From positions 5,580,001 through 5,644,000 of the forward strand of contig OZ316897.1 of the NCBI GenBank assembly GCA_973895155.1: a DNA stretch of 64,000 bases, read 5' to 3'. The DNA is from Marsupella aquatica. Its lineage: Eukaryota > Marchantiophyta. Made by a program: the position numbers and the translations under genes. This document shows, in pieces, positions 10,311-22,804 of this stretch. How positions within the stretch are numbered: the first letter of the stretch is position 1; each line of letters opens with the position of its first letter. The notes under the pieces are model-generated. The model worked only from the letters and a program-made list of their open reading frames with translations, was not told the origin of the DNA and searched no databases.

Positions 10311-11818
10311 GACCGCAGGGGGTGGCGGAATCCCTTCGGCTATCGTGGCATCTGCTTTGGGTATGGCTTCATCCAGCCCGGTTTTGATTGCATTGAGTCG
10401 CAGAACTCGACTACCTTAACACTTAGCTCCGGCGTCACTGACTTCGACGCCGAGCTCCCTTATGGTCCAGGCCCGGATAGGCCATCCAAGGAGGACTTAG
10501 CATGGGGAGACTTGTGGGCAATGAGACGTGGCACTAGCGAGGCATGGGGCCAAGCTGGAGACACAGACTAAGGACTTGGACTAGCCTATGGCTGGTTGGG
10601 TCAAGGGGAAATGGGCCGGGCTCAAGGGTGGTCGTACGGACCATCGGATGGGCTTTGAGTTCTGAGGGCATGGGAGTGAGCTCCTCTTGGGCCCAAGGCC
10701 AATGGAGTTGATCCCATTGGCAACGGACGCTTGGGGCGCAAGTTGTGGCCCGAGCTGGGTTGGGCCGGTCAGGGGCCCCGAGCGGCGATCAGACCTGAGG
10801 GCCTAGGCATGAGCACTGGGTCGACCCGGTCACAACGGGCTAAGGCACTCCGCTTGCGGATGCCTATCAAGAAAGTTATGGGCGTTGCCAATTGGTGGCG
10901 CGCCCATTATGCGCGATGGGATCCGGGTTGGGGGCCAAATGTTTAGGGACCAAAGCTGGTCCGGGGGCGACAAGTCTCCAGAAGCATATATGAGGGGAGT
11001 GGTGTCTCCCTGGGGGCTAAGGGCGAGCCGAAGTCGTGAGCCGCGGCGGTCGCGACACTAAGGGAAACCGCCAAACAGAAATGACGATATCTTCCCAACG
11101 GGAAGTCCATTGGAGGACTTCTTAGGTGCGTTGGAAAGCCCTTGAGGAGCTCAGATGGGTCTGGGGGTGCCATTGATGCTCGTGGTTTGCGGGTGTTAGC
11201 TCACCCGTTTGCCAAATCCTGCCGAACAGCAGCCAAGCCGCGTTCAGCCTCCCAAGGGAGCTTGCGTTGGGGAGGCAAGGCCAAGTAGGTATGGAGGCTG
11301 AGTCCCAAGGGTGCTCGGTCCCTAGACCATCAATGGGGCAAACCGGGAGTTGGTGTTAGAGTCGGGGCCGTTCTGGTCCGACGGGTTGAGACAAGCTTGG
11401 GACAAGCTTTAGGACAAGCTACGCTAATTGGGCCATGAGCATGTCCTGAGGTCAGGGCGGTCAGTTGGTGATGGATAGGTATGAGGGGGATCCTTGGCCG
11501 CGCCCAAGGAAGGAGCTGTCCTGGATGGACAGTGGGCGTGGGTTCTGGTTCCGGCTTATGGCATCGGGAGGACCTATCACTGACCTATTTACCAACGTCT
11601 GTTGAGCTTGAGTTAGGATGCTAGACTTGACGAGTTCTAGATCCAAAGGGGTTACTTACCAAGGTGCTTGGTTGTTTGTGCAGACAATGAGGACCGTTGA
11701 GTAGCGGTCGTGTAGGTGAGCAAGTGCGGCTTCGTATGGGAGTGGCCGCTGGTGGTGCTAGGGGCACTTGGACGCTTGCTCGAGGTATTCCGTGGAGGCG
11801 TTCGGGCACCAAGGGCAC
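10311..11818 (-). other. GC-rich E1 LTR stretch, no gene seen
   Basis: About 1.5 kb of GC-rich DNA lying between two homologous parts of the decayed LTR frame. Only short frames occur on either strand. By synteny it corresponds to the variable Pro/acidic middle of the E3 protein or to inserted sequence. I could not align it. Confidence 0.4.
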
Positions 11819-12629
11819 TTAGGCACAAGTGTTGGGATTGGTGAGGGCGTTGGGTGGCAAGGTCCACCACTCATTGTCCCGATTGATTGCATCTAAGGTC
11901 GCAATAATGTCAATGGGTATGCTTGGCGGGGCGGCAGCAGCGGGTTGTGGGGCCGGGGTAGCAGGGCTTGCAGCTGCCAGACTTCGCGGTCGCCTCACCT
12001 GGGCTAGGAAAACCCATTTTGGCGGGGTCAGCTCGGGCTCGTTGAGACGCAGAAGGCTTCGGCGGTCAAAATGAACGTACCACTCGATGATGATTTTGAT
12101 GTGGCTAGCAAAGTATGCCCTTCCGCCAAGGTACAAAGTCTTCCTTCTCCGCTCCATCTCCTCGTGGAACTTCTTGACGAAGAAGGACGCCTTCCTGGGC
12201 TGATAGTTCTCCACCTGGATGACCTGAGCGGCCGATATTTCTCCTCTGGGTTCCATCATGTGGAGGGCATACCGATGGAACTCCAGCATTCTGCAACCTC
12301 CTGGATGAGGCACATCCTCATTAAGAACCCATTGTCCACTACCCCCTTGGCTGGGAAGCTAGATGACTGGTATTTAGCTCCCTTGCCCCCAGGAGCCCAT
12401 GATTCTACCCGGTTTATCCCCTTGGGTAAGCCAGAAATCATCTTCAGACGTGCCTCCTTGAGACACATCACTCTCCCATGCGCTCGGGTTTGTTGACGGG
12501 CCTCGTCGAAGTTCTGAATGAACTTCGTCATATCCTGCCCGTAGTACCTGCTTCCGTTCCAAGGGAGAGAGGCGAGGTGCTCAAACCCTTGGGTCTTCAG
12601 ATAGCATGCATGCTTGGGGTGGAGGATGT
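11819..12629 (-). pseudogene. E1 LTR ORF, conserved middle domain remnant
   Basis: Two overlapping minus-strand frames (12531-12256 and 12313-11819) match the conserved domain of the E3 LTR protein in order. ACYLKTQGFEHLASLPW aligns with ACFTAMQTKKYQGFMAGSGL...RLPW. MISGLPKGIN aligns with EVFGLPIGNK. EISAAQVIQVE aligns with EIGKAQVYLAE. At least one frameshift separates them, and LINE2 is inserted upstream of the first. Function unknown; broken. Confidence 0.75.
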
Positions 12630-14989
12630 TGGTAATGGTAATGGTAATGTATTATAAGCTCCGGGACCATGAAAGTCAAAGGAGCTGCCACAAAAAGTAC
12701 AATGCAATCAAAGAAAAGAGCAACCAAAAGAGATTGCTTAGAAGAGGACAACTATGTCCTCAAAGAAACTATGGACCTAGAGAGCCCTATGGACCTAGAG
12801 AGCCCTGAAAGATTTTCCAAACCTATTCTCCTTTCCCTATCCACCGCAAAGATATATCTTCCAAGTTGCTGAGGGGGCAGACCAAACAATGCATACAAAT
12901 CTTTCACCAAGATTTGAGATGCCATCCTAACCCCCTCATAAAACTTGCAAGCAATGAATACATGATATTCATTCTCTATACTAGAGCTATCACATAGTTG
13001 ACAAACCCTCTTTTTCCTGTCAATATCCTTCCATCTCCCTTGTTCTACTTCAAGGTGGTGTGAGCTTAGTCTATACTGAGCAATAAGTTGTCTAAGTTGT
13101 ACTGAGATAGTGCTAGATAAGTATTCTTGTTCTCGATATTTCTTCATGGGGTTCACATCTCTCATGTAGTATTGCTGCCGTGGGCTAGGTTCATGCCAAA
13201 GTTTGTGCAAAGCCTTTTGCTCAAGTTTTGCTCTTAGCTTGGTTGGGTGTGTTGGCCATTCATGTTCAGGAAAATCCCAAGCATGGGCCCACCTGCACAC
13301 ATCTGCATACCACCCTTTAGCTGAAGATGAGCGCAAGGCATGAAAAGGAAATCTGTTTTCCTCCAACTCTCTTACACGCATGATGTATTTGAGTGTGTGG
13401 AAGAGTGCCTCCACCTCCAAAGGAAACAAGCCTGCCTCTGCAAGTGTAAGTGCATATGGGGTTTGTGACTTGATCCCAAGCTCCATCTCAAGAAATAGCT
13501 TTTGCAGCCCCTCAATCTGTTGTCACCCAGATTTAGACACACCTGCTCCCCAAATTGGTGCTCCATAAAGAATGACTGGTTTCACCAAAGCTCCAAAGAG
13601 ATGTTTCCTTAACCTCCAAGTGTGTAGACCAGCTCTTTTGCATTTGTTCATGAATGCATAAAAAGCTCTGTACCCATTGGCAACCCTAGATTTTACACAT
13701 GAGGCCCAACTCAAGTTTTGAGAGAACTCCACCCCAAGGTATTTGTAGGTCCTCACAAATTCCACCAGATTCCCTTGGAAGTAGAGCTCTGGATTTTGTC
13801 GTGTGCCAATGCCCAAACACTTGGTCTTCTTGAGGTTGACTACCATCCCTGTTGCTTGACAAAACTCCTCCAAGGCATTGAGATGTCTTTGCAAAGCTTC
13901 TTGAGCATGAGCAAGTAGGACCACATCATCTGCAAATATAAGAAGTTGGAGGACAAACCTACCCAATTGAGTGCCAACTCCACCATGCTCCTCCAAAATG
14001 TTGTGTAGCTGATCAATGAAGATGCCAAAGAGAGTTGGTGAGAGAGGACAACCTTGGATCACCCCAAGAGTGCTCCAGATTTCTTCAGAGGTTTCCTTTG
14101 AAAGTTTGATGCGCACTTCTTGGTACAATTTAGAAACAGCCAACCTGAGCTCTTCAGGCACTTCCAACTCCACCATCCTATCCCAAAGCTTGGATCGGGA
14201 AACTTTGTCAAAGGCCTTGGAGAAGTCCACAAACAAGCAAAATAATGGTTTATGTGAAGATTTGGCCTTTTCACACAACACCCTCAAGCAGAGAATGTGA
14301 TCCATAGTGCTGAATTCTCTCCTAAAACCTGCTTGTGAAGGTGCCCTTTTCATCTCACTCTCCAACCAAGAGCTTAATCTGGTTTCAAGTAGTCCTCCCA
14401 AAACTGTAGCAAAAGTATTGCCTACCATGATGGTTCTGTAGTTGTGCACATCGTCCTTGTTGCCTGCCTTGAAGATAGGCACCACTCTTCTGGTCATCCA
14501 AGCTTTAGGTAAACCTAAAGCCATTGCTTGATTCAGCTCATGCACCAAGTTTGTTAGTAAAGAGGGTCCTCCCCACAAAAGAAGCTCCAAGTTCAGGCCC
14601 AACAGATCTTTAGCTTTCCCATGTTGCATGTGGGAAAGATGCACCTTCACCTCCCTCTCTGTAAACTGAATGGTGTCCCCAAGGGGCAAAGGCATGCCAC
14701 TAGCATCTGGAAAGAAATACAAGGATGTGACATAGGTTACCAGGTCCTGGTGATCCAAGGGGGGAGTAGTCTTGCCTGATTGCATTCTCACCCAAAAACG
14801 TTTTGGATGTTTGATGAACTCCTCACATAGTGATTGTTGATGACTCTTCAAGAAGCACCTCTTCTTGTGTTTGATGAAGTTCTTGTACATAGTGAATGCC
14901 AAAAGTCTCTTTTCCCCTGGATGTGATCTTGCTTGCATCCTTGCTCTAGCACAATCCTCGTCAAACCAAGCCTTCATGTTTTGCTTTCT
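12630..14989 (-). mobile_element. LINE2: 5'-truncated LINE
   Basis: A 2.36-kb copy of the LINE1 family, minus strand, with a TAATGG tail at 12630 and truncation inside ORF2 (similarity to LINE1 stops at 14989, equivalent to LINE1 position 6132). It splits the decayed E1 LTR frame. The flanks share only ATGTTG (12624-12629 and about 14994-14999), a weak duplication candidate. Confidence 0.9.
12752..14977 (-). pseudogene. LINE2 ORF2 fragment with one nonsense codon
   Basis: Reverse-transcriptase and C-terminal knuckle region, nearly identical to LINE1 ORF2. A single TGG-to-TGA change at 13521-13523 (in GVSKSG-W-QQIEGL) stops the frame. Downstream reading continues unbroken from 13520 to 12752. 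FADDVVLL and the CX2CX9HX4C knuckle are intact. There is no endonuclease because of the 5' truncation. Confidence 0.88.
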
Positions 14990-15945
14990 TGTGAATGTTG
15001 TCCCCCATGCGATGCATGCTCAGCTTGGCTACCGCAAACGTGGCCAAAGGCAACCCGGATACGGTTGCGGGCTCCTTCCTTTTCCTACCCCGAGACTGAT
15101 TCCTGGGGTGACTAGAAGAGGGGGATATCTCTCCATCCTCTCGGTCTGGTGGTGGTAGCGCAACTGCCGTGAATATTGGTGCCAAGGCCGCTAGAGTTAC
15201 CGTGTTATCCCCTCGGGCTTGCTGGAGTGGTGCTGAGTTGTTCGGCGCTTGTTGAGTCGTACCCCGCGGCCGTCAATTCAGAGGAGGGTGAGCCTCCTCA
15301 TCTTTGGAGCTAATATTCACCGCATTCACCACGGATCGTACTCGGAGAGGTGGTGGGACTCGTGGCAGGGACCGGCTTGGCTGAGGCCGAGGAGGTGTAG
15401 GTGCGGGTACGGGCATGGGTTGGCCGGCACTGGTCGCTGATGGTAGAGTTGCCGTGAAGTTCTGCAGGTGCCGGTGGAGGTTTTCCGAAGCAAGTGAAGA
15501 CGGCCCTGTCGACCGGGCAGTGTTGAACTCGCTGTTGATGATAGCCCGGACCCGAGCAGGGATGTGGTCAAAGTGGTGCCGCTGCAAGTCAATCGTGCCC
15601 GGGATATTGAAGACCTCATCCGAAAGCCGAAGCAATGCTTCCCAGAAGCCGATGTATTTGCCTCCGTCGAAGAAGTACTCTGATACTTCTTTGGGTCGGT
15701 AAAGCTCGCTCTAGGACGGGTAATCAAAGTTAAGGAGATAGTGGTGTCGTCCTGCTAGGCGGATGGCTCTCTCGTATTCGCGTTCGATCTCTTATCGGCG
15801 CGGGTTGGCGTGTTTCAATGAGTCGGCCAAGTGCCCTCCGATAGACAAGAACTGAGTCCAGAATTGTATGGCCAAACTGGAAAGGATCGTGTGCGACATT
15901 CAAAGGAGATAGCAGGTGACTAAGGAAAAAGCGAGAGAGCCGGGG
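14990..15945 (-). pseudogene. E1 LTR ORF, N-terminal remnant
   Basis: Minus-strand frame beginning near 15898 (MSHTILSSLAIQFWTQFL), aligning with the conserved E3 start (MSNVNQAAHFWGCLFERA at codon 88). It continues past stops to YFFDGGKYIGFWEALLRLSD (compare LWTPTSNQLDDLLFCKDSVV). The stretch 15635-15273 is open; two stops lie upstream. This shows that the conserved start of the family is the internal Met, not the far upstream one. Decayed. Confidence 0.72.
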
Positions 15946-16349
15946 TCAAAATTGGCGCGTGGACTGAAGAACTGGTGCACTACAAAGGATCGGCCCACTT
16001 TTATACCCTGAGAGCTCATCGATCGCCCGACGTCTCCTCGTCGCTTATAGGCCGAGCCTTTCACGCTCGCAGTGTACCGGTCCCTTCGCTGGTACGGGTC
16101 AGCTCATGTCAGTGGCCGCCTCCCGGAGTTTGTTATACGGACCAAGGGAGGGGGAAAGGGGGCCCATTACATGCTCGCAATCCGGGCGTGCGAATGGCGA
16201 CCCGCCGCCAGCCCGAACATGAATTCCCCTTATTGACTAATGATTTCCTACTCATAACGGCTACCTAAATACTGTCATTATGCTAATAATAATAGCCTAA
16301 GATACCCCTAATGCGCATGCTAAGCGCGGTTAGACCAAATCACTCATTA
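15946..16349 (-). repeat. E1 LTR 5' segment, left of the CACTA insertion
   Basis: Noncoding DNA that, with 27891-27916, makes the 5' part of the E1 LTR upstream of its reading frame. The CACTA element is inserted here with a TTA duplication (16347-16349 and 27891-27893). I saw no clear TATA box. A promoter is expected here because the LTR frame starts shortly downstream. Confidence 0.55.
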
Positions 16350-16362
16350 CACAACTAGATTT
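16350..16362 (+). repeat. CACTA left terminal inverted repeat
   Basis: CACAACTAGATTT, pairing with CACAACTACATTA read inward from 27890. Eight leading bases are identical and 11 of the first 13 match. TTA precedes it at 16347-16349. Confidence 0.8.
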
Positions 16363-16394
16363 TGTTGCGTCGGATGCTAACAATACCTCCTCAT

Positions 16395-16710
16395 AATCAT
16401 TGTTAATATAATTAACGACTTCCATGACTACGTTTATAACTACATCCGACGTAACGGCAATGTCGGAGAAATCTAAGCGCCAATTGCCCCCATTTTAACG
16501 TCGCTGGAAACACGTTTAAAATTAACGTCTCTGGATGAGTTGTCCTAAATGTCGTTTTGGTCGTCGTTCAATATTAACATCGTATTAGAGGACGTAATGT
16601 GTTTAGGGTATAACGACGTCAATGTTTACGTCATGGAGGGAGCCGTTAAAGTGGTAACGTTGCTCTGTAGGACGTTCCAATTGAATCAAGCCATGTTAGA
16701 CGTTGAGTAC
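16395..16710. repeat. CACTA motif block 1 (left subterminal)
   Basis: Noncoding DNA with many copies, on both strands, of TTAACGTC, AACGACGT, GACGTAA and close variants. Such dense short repeats next to CACTA ends are transposase-binding (TNPA) sites in studied elements; here that is inference. Confidence 0.7.
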
Positions 16711-16894
16711 ATTGGTGTGGACGACTTGAATGAGGAGTAGTCCATGCTGACTCGAGTATAGCTTGGGTTTTCTATGGGAGGATTTTGGTTTAAGAGTGCT
16801 GAGACCAAAGTAGGCTTGCGTTTGTGATTTTTGGAGAATGCACTCTTCCTGAGTACAGAGAAATTGCAGCGTGGGATAGACTCAATATTCAATC

Positions 16895-17494
16895 ATGGTG
16901 CGCAAGTTCTTCAAGGATGTGCATTGTTGCTTCCTTCCACTTGGTGAAGAGGACAAGACTATCCATGGGTTCTTTTGTCGGGGAGGCGTTATTGAGAAGT
17001 TGTGTACCTCAGAAACAGACTACTTGCTGGCCTATACGTGGAAAGAAGTTGTTGAGCACTTCAGTGACTACCATGGATTGATCGAGCACTTTGCAGAGAC
17101 AGTTCATTTCATTTCTATCCGTTGGGTAGAGTGCTCAATTCTGGCCAACAAACAGTTGGATCCAAGAGACTTCCTGCTGCATCCAGGTGATGATCAGATG
17201 TTGGATGAGGCGCCCAACCCAGATGATGGGGAGGCATATCCACCTACATTGCCCAAATGTGAGCTGTCTCCGACTGAGCTTCACATTGTCTTGTATGATT
17301 ACAAGGAAAGTTGTGCAGCTGAGGTTGAGGCTGAAAGGCTAAAGGCTGGGGAAGAAGTCGTCCGGAAGAAATGGAACCAGAGGCAGAGGCGTGATTCTTA
17401 TAAAAGAAGGAAGGCAGATGAGGAGTACTACTGGTCTGGTGAAGGAACTCCTTCAGTAGCAACAATCTGGATGTCAATGGATGAGGCAGTTTAG
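16895..17494 (+). CDS. CACTA accessory protein, 199 aa, unknown
   Basis: The ATG at 16895 has a good context (AATCATGG) and the frame ends with TAG at 17492. I do not recognise a family. The N-terminal half is globular (C-C and W/F-rich, residues 1-110), followed by an acidic Pro-rich stretch (about 115-140). A lysine/arginine-rich helical segment (about 150-180) could bind nucleic acid. An AATAAA lies 86 bases downstream. It is transcribed toward the 3' end of TNP2, so it is convergent with it. It could be a captured host fragment or an extra element protein. Confidence 0.6.
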   Translation: MVRKFFKDVHCCFLPLGEEDKTIHGFFCRGGVIEKLCTSETDYLLAYTWKEVVEHFSDYHGLIEHFAETVHFISIRWVECSILANKQLDPRDFLLHPGDDQMLDEAPNPDDGEAYPPTLPKCELSPTELHIVLYDYKESCAAEVEAERLKAGEEVVRKKWNQRQRRDSYKRRKADEEYYWSGEGTPSVATIWMSMDEAV

Positions 17495-17579
17495 TGATTC
17501 GGCTAGGTTATAGTTGCTTTGTGGTGGACATGCAATGTGCTTTGTAGGACCTTTGTATCTCTATATCATACTGAATCTG

Positions 17580-17585
17580 AATAAA
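17580..17585 (+). terminator. Polyadenylation signal AATAAA
   Basis: AATAAA 86 bases past the stop of the 199-codon gene and upstream of motif block 2. Spacing is suitable for that transcript. Confidence 0.5.
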
Positions 17586-17639
17586 GACTCCCTCATGTTT
17601 TTCATTTTGAATGCATGTGCCAATTAATGTCACCACTGT

Positions 17640-17855
17640 CATTAACGCCGTGCGGATATAGTAACGTTGCAATACACAACGTCTTTGGTTTAATACGTAC
17701 CCTAAAATGACGTAAGTTAGTTTAACGTCGTTTTAAGTGGAGAATCAACGTCGTGTGGAGTAACGTAAACTGGGTCGTGGCTAAATTAACGTCGTTGAAG
17801 GCTCAATAAAACGACGTTAATTGGAATTAACGTCTGCCTGGTACGACGTAGTTTG
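17640..17855. repeat. CACTA motif block 2
   Basis: Spacer between the 3' ends of the 199-codon gene and TNP2. It holds clustered motifs: TTAACGTCGTTTTAAG, AATCAACGTCGTG, ATTAACGTCGTTG, AAAACGACGTTAATTGG, ATTAACGTCTG, ACGACGTAG. These occur in both orientations, roughly every 15-30 bases. Confidence 0.75.
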
Positions 17856-20829
17856 AAGATACATTGGTCTACCGAACATAATAGTCATACAACGATGTTA
17901 CCCACAGATGCTACAAACCCACATGAAGGTGGCCATAACAAATATATACATGCACTGAATACATTTATGGTCATGGATCCATATCATCTACAATTACTAA
18001 AGCCATCAAACCCTTCCTCCGTCGTGGGAAGATGGGAATGACGATGGACCATCCTCTCATAGTGTGCATCGGAACCATAATACACTGATCCACCTGGCTA
18101 GGAAATACTATAGTGTCACTAACCTCAGTCCCGGATGGTGCTACACGAGTCGTGTCTACCCGATAGAACCCACACTCATCTTTCACCATGGTGGCTCTAT
18201 GTGGAGGTGACATGATGGATTTGTGCCACCGCACCTCTAACACAATAGTAGTAAATGACCCAAAGTGAACGTCTAAAATATCCAATATAGTGCCACAATA
18301 GGGAATCTCAACATCACCTGGGTCTGTCAACATGAACACTCCTGAGTTACATGTACTCTTCTTCATGTGATCTGTCCTCCAAGTGCGAAAGTGGTGCCCT
18401 GACTCATACATGTGTGTATGGGTCGTTGCCCACAACCCTGGTCCCCTAATGATGTTCTGTACATCAATGGGAATGGATAAGGGTCCATGCTCTGCAAGGA
18501 GCCTATCCATGCGCTCCAATGCCCATACGCAAAATAATGCATACCGTCGTGCAACTATCGGTTGCTGCTCCAAGAATGCACTGCAAAAAATGTATGAATC
18601 CATGAGAATATTGCGACCTCATCCACAGAAGTGCTCCTTGAACCCACTCTAACTTCTACACACATAGAATGTAGAACAACGTCTACTGTTAGATTAACAT
18701 ATATATAGAGTTGCATATATGTACCTATGCAACTCCCTCCACTGAGACATCTCTGGGCGATTTCCCAACACATAATTGTGGATCTGTAGGCGAAGTATGT
18801 CGTCATGTAGTGAACGCTTTTTTATGCACCCATCAAACGCAACCCACCATTGTCATCATCTTGTGCCTCTTCCCAAGCTGTGGGAGCTTCTGTGTCCAAA
18901 CTCCCTATCATCCCTCCGGAATAAAAGAGGCACTCCGACATGATATACCCCGTTGCCATACTTCCCTCTGGTCGAGCTGGTTGACGCACCATGGACTTGA
19001 GCACTTTCATGAAGCGCTCTACCCAATACATCCAACGTGCATGGACAGGACCAGCAATCGCGACCTCATCCACCAAGTGACATAGTAAATGCAATTGCAT
19101 GTCAAATATGCATGGGGGAAACACCTTCTCCATATTGCACATCACGCGAGCTGACCTCTCCCTCATCAAAGGAATCTCAGACTCCTTTACCTCCTTAGCG
19201 CATACCCACCTATGTTCCTCCTCAAAACCATCAAAGATTTTGTATATCAGATCCACATAGGGCCATAGAAAAATGAGTTTGAAATACTTGTTGAATTACA
19301 TGGCTCCTCCAGCGGTAACAAGAACTTGCAAGAGAGCAATGGAAGAGAGGGTATGTTATCATACCTAAAAATGGAGCACATCTCATATATAGTCAGACGG
19401 AGTAAACGACGCTCCCGGGAATCATCACAACAATGCAAGACTGCTGGTAGCACATGTTGTATCAACGTGTGATAATCATGAGACTTCAACCCTATTGGGG
19501 GTATGTGATCATTCCTTGTAGTGCACCCACGAAAACCAGCTCCGTAATGGCTAGGGAACTTCATCTCGCTTATCATCCCATTCATGTCCTTCAAAACCTC
19601 TCTTGGCAAAATCCAAGGACCAGGAGGTTTCTCCCCAGTACGTGTTATCCAACAACTCTTCACTACTCCAACCCTCTCAGCATCCTCTCGGACTCCACGA
19701 GTGTCATTCGTCCCATAAATGTGCTTCACCAAGTTCTTAGCAACATTCACTTCAATGTGCATGGGGTCCAACAACCATCGAACCTGGAGTCTCTGGAAAT
19801 TGAAATAACATATTGAATCAGTTGCAATCTCTAAATTAAGCATTTTATTGGTCTAATTTGTTGTAAAGGAACCATGCACTTCTATCACTTACCCTCCAAT
19901 AAGGCAAGTCCCACATAGCTGAGCGTCGGTTTACTCCACAATCCTTGGGTTTCAGTAACTTTGCTTCCACCTTCTCTGCCATTTGAATTTGTCCTTCAGC
20001 TGAAGGGCCATTAGGACATGGCTGCACTTCAGTCTCTGCCCAATGTGTTGTGTTTTGTCGCAAGTGGTCATCCATTGCCAACCGGACCCTACTGCCCTCA
20101 TATGTGGTTTTGTGCAGTAGTCTTGAGTACCTCCCACGCAACTCTGGGCCACATGAAGGGCAAGCTGAAAAACCTGCCACCTTCAGGCCAGATATTGTCC
20201 CCATACCTGCCATTTCATTGAACCATGTTCAGACCACAAATAACCCCAACACTTGCATTGTACATGACATTGTGCAAACAATAGTCATTGGGTTGCCCAA
20301 TGAATTACCTGGACCATCTGTGGTGCAATGAGTGATCATCACCCTCATATTGAAGGTCCTGCCATTGCCTGCTTCACGAGTGACATCTGTTGTCACTGCT
20401 CCAACCTCCCATAGATTATGTAGCTCTTCATAAGCTGGAGCCAAACAGATATCAGGATTCTTACAGGCCTTGGGTCCAGGAATTATAGCTAATAAAAGCA
20501 CATGACCCTTCTTCATTGCCAACCATGGAGGGATGTTTTGATTTATCAAAAGAACAGGCCAGATGGACTTAGGCTTCCGTCGTTGTTTATATGGGTTCAC
20601 TCCATCGATTGCCAACCCCAAACGAACATTTCTTGGCTCCTGGGCAAAATTTGGCCCAAGTGGCATCAATGTGCTTCCACGCTGGACTATCTTGGTGGTA
20701 TTGCATTATCCCTGGTGGGGATTTGTTCTCCACATGCCAAGTCTGTAGTGTGGATAAGTGCTTTCGTCGGTAGAGATGCTAAAGTCGGGGAGTGATTGGG
20801 AAATAACGAAAAACCTGCCAGATCCAATG

Positions 20830-21055
20830 TAACGTCGTCAATTTGACGACAATCACACTAAACGTCCTTCCACACTATGTATTATTAAAACTAACATCGT
20901 GGAGGACAACGTTTCTTACATACGATGTACCATGCGACGTTAGTTATTGCATCCCATACGACGTAAAAACAAAAAAACCTCAGGTGGAAAGACATAAAGT
21001 GAGATGGACGACGTAAAGTAATCAATTACATAGTCATGTACGACGTTGTTTGAAA
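20830..21055. repeat. CACTA motif block 3, inside a TNP2 intron
   Basis: Lies between the donor at 21114 (GTAATG after GCAGAAAAG on the minus strand) and the next exon at about 20790. Motifs include AACGTCGTCAATTTGACGAC, ACGATGT, GCGACGTTAG and ACGACGTAAA. Motif density in an intron shows these repeats are not confined to the element ends. Confidence 0.7.
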
Positions 21056-21757
21056 GAATGCAATGTTAAAAGTTGGACTTTCTTGTTCTCACATTGCGTT
21101 GAGGAAAACATTACCTTTTCTGCAATCTTGTCTCCAATGGTGTCTGGTCGATACCGTGGAAGCCTACAGTGCTCCTCTGGGCAGTGAGTGTGATCCTTGT
21201 ACACCCCTCTATACAAGATGCACCCACCTGGGCACATGTGGATAGTCTCTAAAGCCAATTCAATTGAGGCTAACAACTTCTTAGCCTCCCTCACACATCC
21301 AGGGAGAGTGTTTGGTTGGGGCAAGAGTTTTCCGTGGAACAATTGGAAGAGTGCATCTGTATGGACATCCGAACCATTGAAAACTCCTTGCAAATTCAAC
21401 ATCAGCAAAGTTGCACCCAACCTGGATTTGCAAAACCACAAACACCAGAATTTTTGCAGTTAGTCCAAGTAGCTAGATGGCATGCCTGGCACTACAACTT
21501 AGACTGCCCAATATTCACTGGATGAAATTCCAGAGTTGTGATAATTTTAGGACAACCTTATCGTGAGGATGGAGATCCCTCAAATAGTGGTGTTCTGGCT
21601 TCAGTCTCCAAGTGATCCCAATCTTCTTGATCCACTTCCATGATAGGGTGCTCGGCGTCAGGTGCATGAGGTCCAAAGTGAACGTCAACAAGGTGGGCAA
21701 AGGCATCTTCTTCAAGGATAGGGTCATCTCCCTCATCTCCCTCATCGTCAACATCAT

Positions 21758-21775
21758 CATCCAACTCTCCATCAT
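21758..21775 (+). repeat. LINE3 target-site duplication, left copy
   Basis: CATCCAACTCTCCATCAT, repeated exactly at 22805-22822 after the LINE tail. Between this copy and the first LINE base are about 10 extra bases (CATCCAAAAT), probably filler added at 5' joining. Confidence 0.85.
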
Positions 21776-21785
21776 CATCCAAAAT

Positions 21786-22804
21786 AAATGCAAAAGAGCT
21801 GGTCTACACACTTGGAGGTTAAGGAAACATCTCTTTGGAGCTTTGGTGAAACCAGTCATTCTTTATGGAGCACCAATTTGGGGAGCAGGTGTGTCTAAAT
21901 CTGGGTGGCAACAGATTGAGGGGCTGCAAAAGCTATTTCTTGAGATGGAGCTTGGGATCAAGTCACAAACCCCATATACACTTACACTTGCAGAGGCAGG
22001 CTTGTTTCCTTTGGAGGTGGAGGCACTCTTCCACACACTCAAATACATCATGCGTGTAAGAGAGTTGGAGGAAAACAGATTTCCTTTTCATGCCTTGCGC
22101 TCATCTTCAGCTAAAGGGTGGTATGCAGATGTGTGCAGGTGGGCCCATGCTTGGGATTTTCCTGAACATGAATGGCCAACACACCCAACCAAGCTAAGAG
22201 CAAAACTTGAGCAAAAGGCTTTGCACAAACTTTGGCATGAACCTAGCCCACGGCAGCAATACTACATGAGAGATGTGAACCCCATGAAGAAATATCGAGA
22301 ACAAGAATACTTATCTAGCACTATCTCAGTACAACTTAGACAACTTATTGCTCAGTATAGACTAAGCTCACACCACCTTGAAGTAGAACAAGGGAGATGG
22401 AAGGATATTGACAGGAAAAAGAGGGTTTGTCAACTATGTGATAGCTCTAGTATAGAGAATGAATATCATGTATTCATTGCTTGCAAGTTTTATGAGGGGG
22501 TTAGGATGGCATCTCAAATCTTGGTGAAAGATTTGTATGCATTGTTTGGTCTGCCCCCTCAGCAACTTGGAAGATATATCTTTGCGGTGGATAGGGAAAG
22601 GAGAATAGGTTTGGAAAATCTTTCAGGGCTCTCTAGGTCCATAGGGCTCTCTAGGTCCATAGTTTCTTTGAGGACATAGTTGTCCTCTTCTGAGCAATCT
22701 CTTTTGGTTGCTCTTTTCTTTGATTGCATTGTACTTTACTTTTTGTGGCAGCTCCTTTGACTTTCATGGTCCCGGAGCTTATAATACATTACCATTACCA
22801 TTAC
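21786..22804 (+). mobile_element. LINE3: 5'-truncated LINE in TNP2 exon 3
   Basis: About 1.0 kb, plus strand, nearly identical to the 3' end of LINE1, ending in ATTACC units (the same tail on the other strand). It inserted into the acidic exon of the TNP2 gene, antisense to it, with an 18-bp duplication. Removing it restores an open acidic frame. The 355-codon frame 21612-22679 is a chance fusion of antisense TNP2 with the LINE ORF2 C-terminus. Confidence 0.92.

Noticed and set aside
16341-16351. An E1 LTR start at TGTAATGAG (minus strand, 16351)
   Set aside because: It would overlap the CACTA terminal CACAACTA. The TTA duplication and a better LTR start, TGTGATGCC at 27916 on the far side, explain the junction.
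21612-22679. A 355-codon plus-strand frame as a fusion protein
   Set aside because: Its N-terminus is antisense to the acidic TNP2 exon and its body is the LINE3 ORF2 end. A chance join across an insertion.
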